Assembly (NCBI RefSeq): GCF_018139145.2
Contig: NC_059473.1
Coordinates: forward strand, 63,532,707-63,596,706
DNA from: Gymnogyps californianus
Lineage: Eukaryota; Chordata; Aves; Accipitriformes; Cathartidae
Direction of reading: 5' to 3'
DNA length: 64,000 nt
Within the stretch, counting starts at the first letter, position 1. Each line of letters opens with the position of its first letter. Position numbers and translations under genes: made by a program. The notes under the pieces were generated by a model. It did not search any database. It had not been told where the DNA came from and saw only the letters and a list, made by a program, of their open reading frames with translations. This document shows positions 47,534 to 59,530 of this stretch, piece by piece.

Positions 47534-48906
47534 CCTAGCTTAAAGCCTTGCAGAGCTGGGATACATAGAGATGGTCACCGCTGTACATTGTGGAGTTGAT
47601 GGAGGTGATGTACATTGCGTCATGTCTCTGGTAGATCTGAGATATTTTGTAAAATCTATTGCATTTTTTTTTTCTTCAGGAATAACTAAACAAACTTCTT
47701 TCCCAAGAAGCAAATAATGTTTTTATATGATTTAAGTATTATTTTGTTCTGTATGTTACTCAAGCATGACAATTTCTTGTTAGCAAGAGAGCACAAAGTG
47801 CGAAATATAGATGTGAAATAGGCTATAGACCACTTGGATACTATTTTACATTTTAAAAACATCTATTGTCTGATGTTGATAACATAAAAATGTGAACAAC
47901 ATGAGAAAACAAGATGAATTTTGTAGACTGAAATGTAGCTAATGTAATGATATCCATTTTGATAAGATTTTTTGCTGCTTCCAACATGAAGTTTAGTCTG
48001 CTAGCTACTTAAGGAGGGTTAAGGAAAAAATGAAGATCAACAGTTGCATTGAAATTTCTTGTGAATACTCAGCCTTAATATCAAGGATGACGGAAGATGA
48101 TGTGGGAGGGAAACTGTCATAGTGGAGTAGTGTGGGAAAAGTGAATAAAAGACTATGGTGGTGAAGAGGCTTGTCTTGTAAGCTGCAAATTGTTTTACTT
48201 GCGGGGGATGGTGTAGCGTATCTCATGTTAGCTGTAAATATGTAGCAGCTAATATGAACTAGAAATCATCCTGAAGGCCACAGAGAAACTTGTAGTTCTC
48301 AGAAAACTTAGCAAGTCAAACTAAAACCTGAGGCTCTCCATAGTCTTCAGTTGCTGAGGGACTTATGAATATTAATAGATGTCTTTCATTGGGGTAGGAC
48401 TTGCGGCAATTAAAAGAACATCACTGCTGGAAGAAGCCCAGTGGATCATCTGTTCCTTCTGCATGGGACCTTGTCTATAAAGGTAAGTTTGGGGCTTGGG
48501 GCTTGTAAGTCAAAAAAACAAAGCAGAAAAAAACATAATAGGTGCCTTACTCAGCATCTGTTAAGTTTTTACAGCTATGTTGTGTAGCCTAAGGCCCCAA
48601 TTTACCTTTACAGATGAGGTCCATGCAAGAACGTAGGTAATCTGACTGTGGCCTTGTCCTGACAGTGATGTCTTAAAGTTCCTTTCTTGAGAAGCCTTTA
48701 GGAAGAGGGGGAGGGGAAAAAATCTGCTACTGCTTAGGGTGTTTGGAAGGCATATAACACTAACTGGTAAGTATGATTTCCATCTTACTTCATTGAAATG
48801 GAGAGGCTACAGTAATTTAAGCAATTAATAGATTTCAAATCAGGGAAATGGTTATTTTAAAACTGCATTAATACATTCCTGTGACCTATTATTCTTTTTA
48901 CTACAG

Positions 48907-49066
48907 GAGTAAAGATCAGCAGCCTACTTGGTAAAAAGGGGAGCTTGGAGAAACTGCAGAGCTATTGGGAAGTGGGATCTTTCTTGGGGGCCAGTATGTT
49001 GGCTAATGACCATATAAGAGTGATCCAGGCTTCAGAAAAGCTGTTTAAGCTAAAGGCACCAGCATG
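48907..49066 (+). CDS. MAP3K5: MAP3K5 exon, TPR-like region
   Basis: 160 nt: two bases completing Gly, 52 codons from VKISSLLGKKGSLEKLQSYW to EKLFKLKAPA, then TG of a split Trp (human 456-509). LLGKKGSLEKLQSYWEVG and ASEKLFKLK are signature segments of ASK1. The acceptor is TTTTTACTACAG and the donor TG|GTAAGG. There is no usable ORF start, so it was recovered by homology and phase. Changes from human: ISS for LSS, SFLGASML for FFLGASVL. Confidence 0.97.
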
Positions 49067-51202
49067 GTAAGGTGATAAACAAGATCATGTACATTGCTAT
49101 GTATTAAAACATTGGACTCCTTCAGCTTCATGTTCAGCATCGTATTTAGCTGACAGGAGATTGGTTTTGGTTTTTTAACAGATTTTGCTGTCTGTGTGTT
49201 GTTTCACTGCACTTTTACCCAGACAAAGGACGCTCTTCCCCTTTTGCCCTTATTCAGGAATAGATTTGATATGAGTCTTGAATTTGATGTTTGAGAAGAG
49301 CAGATTCACCATTGGCTCCAGGCCCTTCTGAGGGCAAGGGGGAAAGGAGGAGTTGCTTGTAGGCACCGTACTTCAGCAGTTACGTTGCTGAAGAGAAGTG
49401 GTAGTGGCATGTGGATTTAGTCATAACTGCCTGAAAGTTTTGGGGAATGCAGACAGCTTGGCTAGAGAGGCATGGATATACCTTGGAACGCTGTGATGGT
49501 TATTGCACATACCAGCTGTTTTAGGAACTTGAACACGAATGAGCTGTATGGTGCAAGTTGCATCTCATTATGGTTGAGAAGAATGCAGATTAAAGTCCAA
49601 TTAACAAATGTTATAAATCTAGGGTTAAAGACAACCCTGTAGACTCAACATCTGTTATGCAAAGGCTGAGAGATATGTGCTCTGACAGCAGGCTCCCGGC
49701 ACCTGTTCTGCTTTGGATACAGGCAGCAAGTAAGGACTGGTCACCTACTCATCAAGGGCTGGGATCCTGTTAGCTGGGGAGAACCAAGACTCCTTTCTGA
49801 CTAAAAAAGTTGTCACTCTGCCAATTGAAAGAGTGCATATATCGCAGCCTATGTATTTTTTTCTTTTTATAAAGGCTAGAAAGTGTCTCCGAAAGCTGAT
49901 CAGAGGGGAATGTATGTATGCGTGCTAAAATATGGAAATGCTAAACTTCTATATTGACATAACATAGGAAACTGTCAAAATTGAGAACTCTAATTTTCTG
50001 ACCAAATATTTTATAAATGCTGTTTACAGTGTATTTATCTGCAAGGTTTTCCATTTTTACTATCTGCATGTTTTACTGAGAAGCTGGATAGGAGTCTCTG
50101 GAAGTCTCCTGGTAGAGTTTTCTGGAGTTTATGAATGCCTGGTTGTCAGGATTTTATGTACCAGTGCCTTTGGGGTTTAAGTCTGTGGATTAAACTCTGA
50201 AAATACAGCACTCACATTTGTGCTTCAGGAAGGATTTCTCCTGGGAGCAATTCCTTCCCAGTCTGTTGCCTGCTGTTCAGCAGAGCCCACTTGGTGCAAG
50301 AGGGAGTAGATACAGTACCTTAAGCCGGATATCCCCATGGCCTAAGAAGGATGATTGGAAAATGCACAGCTATGGAACTGTTCCCAAAAGGCCCTCTGAG
50401 TTTACATTATACCTTCTTGTCATAAGCCTGGAAACAAAGTTTCCATGAATAGTCTAATTGCGATAAGGTGATAGCTGTGATAAATCCTCGTTAAGCATGT
50501 ATATCTCAATGTTGTAGTATTCGTAAAAATTGCATAAGATTATGTTTACAACTTTTTTCAAAAATGCTGAGAGAAGGCAGTATTATGAGGAGCCCCATAA
50601 ATCAGCTCCAGAAAGTAGAGAGAGGGATGAGCTGCATTTAGGGGAGACGTTCAGCACTGCTGTTGTCCTTCCCTAGCAATGCCACAAGGCTGCTTAGCAT
50701 AGCTGTTGTCATCTTTATAGGATAATCAATTCCAGAAGCGTCATGTTTTAGAAATCTCTGTTGAACAACTGCCAATGCTGATACGATACAGAAGACAGAA
50801 CAGTGTAGAAAGTTAAACTAGTGGACTTCTCACCTGAGTTTTTATTTGAGGTTGGTCACTACTGAAACAAGTTTGACGTGGGCTCAGTTTGGTCCATAGG
50901 TAGAGGATTTAGCTATTTCATGAAGCTTTCGTGGTTAGAACAGGGGACAGTATATGGAATCAGGAATATATGCAGGAAGGAGTGTCCCAGAACTCATTTG
51001 TATTTCAGGTTACTAATATAGCAGCTACGTTTCCAGTTCTAAATGAGGAATTGTTATTATTAAAAGCAATCCTAGAGAACCAGAATCTTACCGGCTGCCT
51101 TGGTGTTGCAATGGTGAATGCTTCAGTTGTGATTAAAGGTAGAGACATTATTATTTACAAACTGTATTAAATTTACTATCTGTGTATGCTTGATGATCAC
51201 AG
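49067..51202 (+). other. MAP3K5: MAP3K5 intron 9
   Basis: 2,136 bp without a recognised repeat. An exon-like open stretch at 51,009-51,138 has plausible splice signals, but in the MAP3K5 phase it hits a stop at once (see findings). Confidence 0.92.
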
Positions 51203-51356
51203 GTACCTGAAGTCTATTGTAGAGACTATTTTGATATATCAGCATTTTAAGAAACTGACTCCAGAACAACATATGGCCAAACAGGAACTTGTGGACTTCT
51301 GGATGGACTTCCTTGTTGAAGCCACAAAGACAGATGTGTCTGTAGTTCGATTTCCA
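51203..51356 (+). CDS. MAP3K5: MAP3K5 exon, last TPR-like helices
   Basis: 154 nt: one base closing Trp, then 51 codons from YLKSIVETILIYQHF to TDVSVVRFP (human 509-560), ending in phase 0. It contains the conserved QELVDFWMDFLVEATKTD block that closes the helical region before the PH-like domain. The local variant KKLTPEQHM replaces human VKLTTEQPV. The acceptor is TGATGATCACAG, a weak pyrimidine tract; the donor CCA|GTAAGT is strong. Translation runs on past the donor into the intron, a typical false extension. Confidence 0.98.
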
Positions 51357-54269
51357 GTAAGTGGTTGTTTTGTTGTTGGTTTGGGTTCTTTTTAATAAAT
51401 TGTGACATGAAGGAAATGAGCACAAAACACTGCTTGTTTTTAGGTTGCCAGACAATAAACTGCTTGTCCAGAAGAAATTTATTTGGCCTGCCTATTAGAT
51501 TGGTTTTAATTGATTGCATGTGACTACAACGGGATTGCACAGTGTGTTCTGTATGAAAGTAATGAGGAAAAAAGTCAAGATAGAACTTTGCTATTTAGTG
51601 TTTGCTACCAGTGGGTATACTTCTAAAGCAAACCTTTGCAGTGTATTCCAGGTGATAATATAGTAACTATATTGTGTTTTGAAGAAAAGATATTTAATTT
51701 CAGTCTCTTTCTAGCTCAGCAGGCTTTGTGTACCCTACCGCCAATTAAGCCTGTACTCTGTTAGAGGTTAAAATTCAGCCCAAGCAGTCAGAAATCTGTT
51801 GTTCCAGCTACTAGACGATGTGTTTCAACAACTTTGCACTATAAGTATATATATACTTCTGTGATTTCTTCCACAAACATTTTGCTGAAAATTTTTATTA
51901 GATACCCTGGTGTTTTCCTAAAAGTATACTGTAAAAAGCTCTTTGTTCCCTGTACATATTAACTGTATATGTACAGGAAATAATGTCTTGGGTATTCCTT
52001 TCAGCTAACCATTAGCAAATATAGCTTTTTGTTTTAAATAGCAGTTGCTATTGCCTCCCAGATACTTGAAGTGCATACTGGTTGTTTTGTACAGTTCTTT
52101 TGGCTTCCGTGTGTAGATGGCGTAATAAACCATAAGGAAGACTCTAGCGTTGAACAGCAACAGCTTGAGGCAGTAAAGTGAAAGCAACATGAGGCTCTCT
52201 GGGGAGTCTGGTTCTCCTTCTCCGAGGAGAATGGGTGTAAAGTCTTGCAGGGAAGCAAAAGATATTTTGAATCCTCTGTTTTTTGTAAAAGACAAGGCCA
52301 TGTTGGTTTTAGATTTTTAATGATGAAATGGCTCAATTAGATACTTAAAATAGGCTCTGACTTACAAAACTGTCCAAGTCAAATGGTTTGGATTTTTATT
52401 AATATTAAGAGACAAACCAAAACTGATCGTTACAATAGCATGAGCCAAAAGATAAACCCAGTGACCACATAATTTGATTGTGTTGTACAGGAAACTAGTC
52501 TGGTGTTGCAGACAGACATACATGATCTCTCGTAATACCAAAATTCTGTTTGTGCCTATTCAGAAGGAAAATCACACCGTTCAACAAGTCAACAAAATGA
52601 AACATAGTAACTTTATTTTCCTTCCCTTCTCCCAGATTCTTGCAAATAATTTATTCTGCAAGAAGTTTTTTGCAGATTTCCTTATTGTGAACTGTTCTCA
52701 GAGCTTGAACTTAAGGACTTCACTGTCCATTGGTACTAGCTTAGCTGTGAGTTACTCTCTCAACTGGTAGCATCAATGTCATCATCTTCTTTTCGGCATT
52801 TAGAGGAAGAAATGACACAGCATGTGGGTAACTTGCTGTAGGCTAAAGACCCCAATTTGTGAAATAGTCTAAACTACATTTTAGAAGTTATAAGTGTCTG
52901 GAGATGCCAAGCGTCACCTATGAAATCCCGCTGGTCATCATTTACAGAGTTAAATGCCTAGGTACTTTCCAAAATTTGGCCTTGCACTTCTTCCAGTGTA
53001 TCTGTGTGCGCATTGACTCTGTAGGAGGTGATATGGCTTAGATTTGACTCCTAAGCCATGGCTGTTTCCAAGACTTTCTGCTTAGGTGTTGATGTATTTT
53101 TTTTAAATAGATGTAGACCAAGTTGCCCCAGTCAATCATTATTTCCTAAAGCAATTCTTTGAACTCAACAAATTTTCAAATGAGAAATTTTTTTTCTTGC
53201 ATATTTTGAAGATGATGTTTGACTGGAGCTTTTATGGGAGAGGGAAGGGCAGAAGAAAGGAAGGAGATTATCAGTTTGTTAACCATCTTTAACTTAGTCC
53301 TATTTTAGAAATGTCTTTCAGCTAAACACTGAGGGCTAGAAGTCTTCCTATGCATGCTGCAGTGGAAGAGAGTAGCTTTTTCTTGAATTAATAACAATAC
53401 TTTACATTCTGAAGAATGAGAATACCTTCAACACAGGCAATACAGATTTGGTGGTTTAGACATCAGTTTTAACCGCTGAAAATCTAAAATAAATAAATAG
53501 CTCTAATGAGAAACCACACTTCTTCAAATATCCAAACTTTTGTTGACTTTTTCCTTTTAAAGCATGATGGAAGCTTTAAAGAGCTGGAAGTAATTCTGGG
53601 AGAACGTTATTAAAGTGGCAGAGTGGCTGGCTTCATTTACTAAGTGGTTATGTTAGACTAAATCTTGCTGCGTTGCATCCTATCTCTTTTACATGATGGT
53701 TCTAGTTTTTGTTTCACTTATTCCAGGAAATTTTCTATAATCTTTAGCTGTCAGCCTCTTGCAGTGGTTCTTGTTGCTTTTGAGAAAGTCATTTGATCTG
53801 GTGGCTACAGTTCAGTGGTCTAAATCAAAAGCAGTTCAGTCTAGCTCTAGGTTGATGTGTTTTTCTGATTTACCCAAATACGCTTCTACCAAAAGACGAT
53901 AAAGGTATACAGTGAACCCTGTCCATGTGGGAGATGGACGTCCTTGAATGGCATTGCAAGAGAACAAATTGTGACAGAAAGATTTCAAAATCTGATAGTT
54001 GTCAGAGAAATCATTTGGAAAATTATGATATGTGCTACCAATTGACACATAATAGCCTTATATAAAAAACTAAATTAAAATTGGCTTTTTTTAATCTTAA
54101 GTTACTGTCAGCCATACTAAACTAGCCCAGTACCTAAAATTTCACCTTTCATTCTTTCCCCTGTTTTTCCTGCTATTGTATAACTACTGAAATAGTTTTA
54201 ACAGATTTTAATACTTTTTAAAGTTCTACATATTTTGTACTAACTCTTAAAAATTATTTTTTCTACAAG
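51357..54269 (+). other. MAP3K5: MAP3K5 intron 10
   Basis: 2,913 bp, AT-rich, with no recognised repeat. Several overlapping minus-strand ORFs (52,005-52,336) show no known domain. The acceptor is TTTTTTCTACAAG. Confidence 0.92.
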
Positions 54270-54377
54270 GTTTTAATATTAGAACCAACAAAAATCTATC
54301 AGCCCTCATATCTCTCCATCAACAGTGAAGCCGAGGAGAAGACTGTATCTATCTGGCATGTGCTGCCTGATGACAAG
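54270..54377 (+). CDS. MAP3K5: MAP3K5 exon, start of PH-like domain
   Basis: 108 nt, 36 codons, phase 0 to phase 0: from VLILEPTKIYQPSYLSI to SIWHVLPDDK (human 561-596). It is predicted to form the first beta strands of the PH-like domain that packs against the TPR stack in human ASK1. It is almost identical to human; SEAEEKTVS stands for NEVEEKTIS. The donor AAG|GTATAC is weak. Skipping this exon would keep the frame but delete 36 residues. Confidence 0.97.
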
Positions 54378-54563
54378 GTATACCATGATGTTGTCTGTAG
54401 TTGTAACTTTTAAATTTACATTTAAAATTTACACAATTTAAAAGTATGCATGGTACATAAGGCATATAACATGTAAACAGTTGCATCTAATGATGGATTC
54501 TGCAAAGGAGAAAAGTGTTTTAGTAACACACAGGAAGATGCTGTGGACATATATTGGCATGCC

Positions 54564-54579
54564 TTTTTTTTTTTTTTTT
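54564..54579 (+). repeat. T16 homopolymer in intron 11
   Basis: Run of 16 thymines about 190 bp after the exon ending at 54,377. Confidence 0.95.
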
Positions 54580-57248
54580 AATATGGCATTCTTAATTTTT
54601 TCTTTAAGTTTGTCCTGTTGTTCAATGGATCTTTTGTCTCTATCGTTTTTTAAAATAGCTTGCATCTTCTTTCAGGTTGTTTTAAACCGGTGTATAAGAT
54701 ACAACAAGTCTGTTGCTTAAGATTTCATAAGTAATTTACAATATACTGTCATCATACAAATAATGTAGCATAAAATTACTTATACAAACAGAACTCTCTG
54801 CTTCCTGTACTTGCAGTATTGCTTGTCAGCTACAGTAAATACTCCTTTAATATGAAAGTAATAAAGACTGGTGTCTTAAAATAGGAGCAGAATCAATCAA
54901 AAGCCAAAGAAGTATTAGGCAGAAGGATAGGTGGATGCTCAGAAGGTCTAGAAATTGAAAAAGCTGGGAAAGCCCCCATTTTAGGGGCTGATGAACAAGC
55001 AAAGACCACCTATCCCTACTGCAAGGGCAGGTTGGACAGCTGAGTTTGGAAACTTCTTCAACTGTCCAATTTCAATCTACCTACCATAGGTCTGTCAGAG
55101 CTTTCCCAGCTCACACTTCAGATTTCAGTTCATTTTGGCTCATAAATTAATGGCTCTACTTATTTTCCAAAATTGAATCAGTGCTCTAAGAATAAGAATT
55201 GTGAGTTACAAAGTGTATGAACTTCCTTTCATGCACAAAGAAACGGAATTTCTGTTTCAAATCCAAACTGGAACTCAGTGGAGCCTGCAGCTGGCAATTT
55301 TGTAATAAATAGGCAAATGACGGTCAATACCAGGATAAATAACGTGGCCTCTTCTTTTTCTGTGGCTTTTTAGCAGCATATCTTAACATTTATGCCTTTA
55401 ATAATGCCAAGTTTGACATAAAGAAATGCCTATAAAAATCAGATAGCATTATATTTTGTAGAATGCATGTTACCTTTGCCTTGCTAATTTTAGCAGCCCT
55501 TTCCGCATGGGGTTAGAGGAATGCAGCAGTGCTGTTTGCAAGTTTGAAATAGAACAGCCTGTCTCTATTTTGCGTTGGCTTCAGAATCCACTTTGAGTTT
55601 TGTTTTGGGTGGTTGGTGGTTTTTTGCCTAACCAAAGAACAGATGCTGAATTTGGATAGCACGCCTGATATATTTACTCCAATGTATTCAAAACTTGGCA
55701 AGATCCTGAGGGACATAACTTTTATATTATTTCATTGCCTGAGAACTTTGTGTGGTAAATAGAAGATGTATGAATCTGAAAGATTAGTTGCACATAGATG
55801 ACAGGTAAAACCCACAATACTTAAGCTGCTTGTTATGCTTCTTGAGCATTTCTTCCTGTCAGGACGTGTATTTTAACTTACTTAGATTTTTAGATTATTC
55901 CCAATAGTGGGAATTGGACAAGTATCAATAACTAAGCTCTGAAGAGAGTTTCCAAGCATGGAAAACTGGAAAGTGGCAGAGTTTGTATATGGAGGGAAGA
56001 GTAAAAGATAGTGCAGATACACCCTCCTTATTAACAGAGGGATTGAGTTGGTGATCTTTCTTCATGCAAGAGAACCAGGCAACTCGAATAGTAGTTTCAC
56101 AAACACTTCATACTACCATCAGTTAGTACCACCACTTCAAGATGCAATCCCACCTTTTCTTAATATCAGGCTATTCTCCTGTCCCTGTACCCCACTGGAG
56201 AAACCCTTCCCCAATTTAACATTGAAGAGGTACTGGAGTTACCATTTTGTACTTTACAATTATAATATTGTGAAGCTTTGCTTTGAGAAAGATGTTTGCT
56301 TGTATTTTTGGTATGTTGTGTTAGGCATTTTATATTAGCATCACAACCTTTAATGTGATTTGAGCAGGAAGGAAAGAATTACAGAGGAGGAGAAAATTAA
56401 CGTAGGAAGCCTTATAGAAAGCTGTTGTAGCTGGGAGAATAATTTCCTCTATCATTTCCTGCACATTGTGCAACTATTTTGGCAGTGTATCTGTTCTGAC
56501 TTCTGTATATTTCACTATTCATGAAATGTTGTATAAGCTACACATTTTCATGTCTTCTTTTGGAATACATTTGATTATGTTTGTGTTTGACAGTATGCCC
56601 TTATACTATAAATTGCCTCTCAGCAAGAAATGTCTCCGTGCCTTTTAATTGCTCAGGTCACTAAAATGCCAAATGAAATTCAGCTCTCAAAAGCAGAGGT
56701 TCTTCAAATATGTTGCTCATTGTGGTGGGATCCCAAGGGTGCCAGGACTTTGAGGTGGTGTAGTTCCACCTTTTCCTGAAAGGAGAATGTTTTCATTAGA
56801 AGATACAAAAGGCTTCTGTTTCCTACAGTAAAGTTTTATTAGAACGTAAGCATAGAGCAATATGACTGTCTACAGAGTGAACTCAGTTCTGCTGAATGTG
56901 ACAGATATAAATGTAAAAGATCTGAAAATAATTGAGGCCTGGCCCTTTTTGTTTTCATCGGGTGGCTTCTTTCTTCCAGCCTTGTTTATTACTCCAGCAG
57001 CTCTTTGGGGTTTTGGTACATTCTTACTGCTCTGTTCTGGATTCCTAGGGAAATAGTCTCCTTTCTGTTTCTTTGGACGCTTGGCCTTCAGATTTGCTCC
57101 TTCCCTGAGGAATTCCTCCTACTTTTCAAGAATTTCCCACTTTGCTTTCCAGCATCAGACTGCTTGCTTGTAGCTCTCTCTGTCTGGTCTTCCCACACGC
57201 TAGAGCACTGAGCATGCAGAGCAGGCTCTTGTTATTCTGAGGTGGATT

Positions 57249-57269
57249 CCCCCCCCCCCCCCCCCCCCC
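57249..57269 (+). repeat. C21 homopolymer in intron 11
   Basis: Run of 21 cytosines on the sense strand. Length may vary between individuals or by sequencing error. Confidence 0.95.
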
Positions 57270-57454
57270 ACTTCCCAGAGGGTCGCATGTGACCCCAAGT
57301 TCAGCACCCAGACTAGGCTATACTGACAGCCCTTCTGATCTGCTGTTTTGCGTGCTTTCTAAAATAGTATATTGTGTTTGCAGAGTAAACAGTGAAGAAA
57401 CAAACAAACCAAAACTTGTATCTAGAACTTCTGTTGCTTTGGTTTTGGGTGGGG

Positions 57455-57472
57455 AAAAAAAAAAAAAAAAAA
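57455..57472 (+). repeat. A18 homopolymer in intron 11
   Basis: Run of 18 adenines about 190 bp downstream of the C21 tract. Confidence 0.95.
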
Positions 57473-57623
57473 GCCCTGAAAAATAACTGTTAAAAGGTAA
57501 TAGACTGTTGTAATTCATGTGTTTGTCTTTCCGTCTCTTAAGTTTCAGTCTAGAAGATGCCTACTGGTGCTTCATTCATAAAAAGGAATGTTTTATTTAT
57601 TTATTCTCTTCTGCATGTTACAG

Positions 57624-57673
57624 AAAGGTATCCACGAGTGGAACTTCAGTGCTGCTTCTATCAGGGGAGTAAG
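57624..57673 (+). CDS. MAP3K5: MAP3K5 short exon, PH-like domain
   Basis: 50 nt: 16 codons KGIHEWNFSAASIRGV plus AG of a split Ser (human 597-613). It was recovered from homology, since human reads KGIHEWNFSASSVRGVS. The acceptor is TTACAG and the donor AG|GTAAGT. It encodes one or two beta strands of the PH-like domain. Its length is not a multiple of three, so skipping it would break the frame. Confidence 0.96.
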
Positions 57674-58323
57674 GTAAGTTGTTTCCCTTTCATATTTTGA
57701 AATGAAAAGAGTAATTGAATGAGTATTGTATTAAGCTGCTGGTGTGGATCTTGGTGGAATAACAGACACAGAATTGGAGCAGAGTATTGCAGGCACTTTC
57801 ACAGGTGGCCTGCTCTAAGTGAAGCCCCAGGAGTCTTATTCCAGATTCAGAAATGACCACTTGCAGAGTTCATTATGTAAAAATTAGCAAATATAGCCCA
57901 TTGAATTAAAGAACTAATATTTTCTAGAAGTTGGTAGTCACTTACTTTGTGCTAATTAAGATTGAATTAAAATAACTGCCAATGTTTCTTGTCATTTTAC
58001 CTGAGTTCTGTCACAGCCAGGAGCTGCCTGGTGCACAGAATATGTAAGCCAGGAAGTAACATGCAGATATAGAGCAGGAGGATATGAGGCACTGACAAGA
58101 TCAGGGTGTCTTGCAATATCCTAATTGCTTACCTGTTGTTGGGTTTTGGTGTGAGTGTGTACATTTGGGGTTTTTTTTTGTTTGTTTCTGTGTCTGTTTA
58201 TGGATATGGCAGCAAAACTGTTTCAGAGAAGGCCTATAAGGAGAGGAGTCTGTCAATGCAGAGTGGTAGACCACAAAGTGAAAACTTGAAGATTGTTTGA
58301 GAGAACAGAAAAGGGAGTAAATA

Positions 58324-58341
58324 GAAGAAGAAGAAGAAGAA
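58324..58341. repeat. (GAA)6 microsatellite
   Basis: About six GAA units followed by a G run and A-rich sequence. Confidence 0.9.
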
Positions 58342-59516
58342 GGGGGGGAAAAAAAGAAAAAACAACCCCTAACCTCCCAAAGATTCATGTGGAGTAGGTT
58401 AACATGGATTAATAAATCATAGGATCAGGAACGATGCATGCAAAGACTGGCTTGACTGGATTAGAAGAGAACGATGTTATACGCTCAAGGCCACCTCTCT
58501 TCTTCAGCACGCTTCCCTCTTTGGGACAGGGCTTGTGAGATAATGACAAAGGAGGAGACTTTGCCATCTATTTGCTTGATTTCAGAAAAATGTTTTCTGT
58601 CTACTAGGGAGACTTCTTCTAGGGAGAATTCTTTACTGGTTTGTGTGCCACATTGTCGGTAGAGAACAGCCGAATCCGAGCTAGTGGGTGTGCTCTGCTG
58701 GCCCAGGTTGAACGTAGCGTGCATCCTGTTTGGCAGGGTCCAGCCTTGCAATTTGTATCTTCTGATAGTAAGAAAGTAGTGTTCTACCACTGCTGTGACC
58801 TCTTCAGATCAATTCTTTGTCTTAGTATCTCCCCCCCCACCCCAGGATTTATCTATACTTTGGCATCCTGCAACTTTCCACTTTGGTGTTTGCTTTTAGT
58901 GTAATTAAAAAAAAAAATAAATCCAGAAATCTTACATTTTTTTAAAATAGTCATTGCTCTGTTCTAATAATAACTGTTCCATACACACAAAGCTGTTGCT
59001 ATGTCTGCAGGACGTTTTTGCACAGATGGATGATTCTTTTTCCTTCCAAAAAGTAACTTAAAAAAACAAACTATCAATAGGCACAGAAATTCAATCCTGT
59101 GGGATTCAGCTTAATTTAGGCAAAAATTGCAATGATATGCTTAGTTCAGTCTGGTTTGGGTTTTGGTTACAGTATGTTTTTGTGTATGTGCTTCTAAAAA
59201 AAAGGAAAAAAAAGTATTTATTTATTTATTGTCCCTTTTTTTTTTTTCTCCCTTCCCCCCACCCCTTATTAAACCATGCTGTGGTCGGTACTGTTTCTGG
59301 TGTACCCTCCTGCATTTGTTATTTAAACTGTCAATTGTTATTTAATTTGTCAATTAAATTTCCAATCTGTTCATCTGAACAGATGTCCAAAACAACTTGG
59401 AAGACTTTACAGTGAGCCAAGAGTCGCTGTGAATTCTTAGAAAACTCTCGGGCTGCCTCCATGAGGAGCTGCAGGGGGAAATCTCTATCTTATGCAACTA
59501 TAAAACTGAATAAGAT

Positions 59517-59530
59517 CCCCCCCCCCCCCC
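59517..59530 (+). repeat. C14 homopolymer in intron 12
   Basis: Third long cytosine run on the sense strand of this gene. Confidence 0.95.

Larger units (their letters stand above)
41330..48906 (+). other. MAP3K5: MAP3K5 intron 8
   Basis: 7,577 bp and the most repeat-rich intron: two antisense CR1 3' fragments (41,797-42,012 and 43,226-44,005), an (AC)8 repeat and the 1,112-bp solo LTR at 46,417-47,528. The rest is AT-rich and unrecognised, including a 159-codon minus-strand ORF at 42,009-42,488 without known domains. Confidence 0.9.
54378..57623 (+). other. MAP3K5: MAP3K5 intron 11
   Basis: 3,246 bp with T16 at 54,564, C21 at 57,249 and A18 at 57,455. No interspersed repeat or other gene was recognised. 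The acceptor is TCTGCATGTTACAG. Confidence 0.9.

Noticed and set aside
46761..47543. 260-codon + strand ORF as a novel protein-coding gene
   Set aside because: It lies almost entirely within the solo LTR, its repetitive sequence comes from the tandem array, and a second frame is open over the same span. No start context, domain or splice support.
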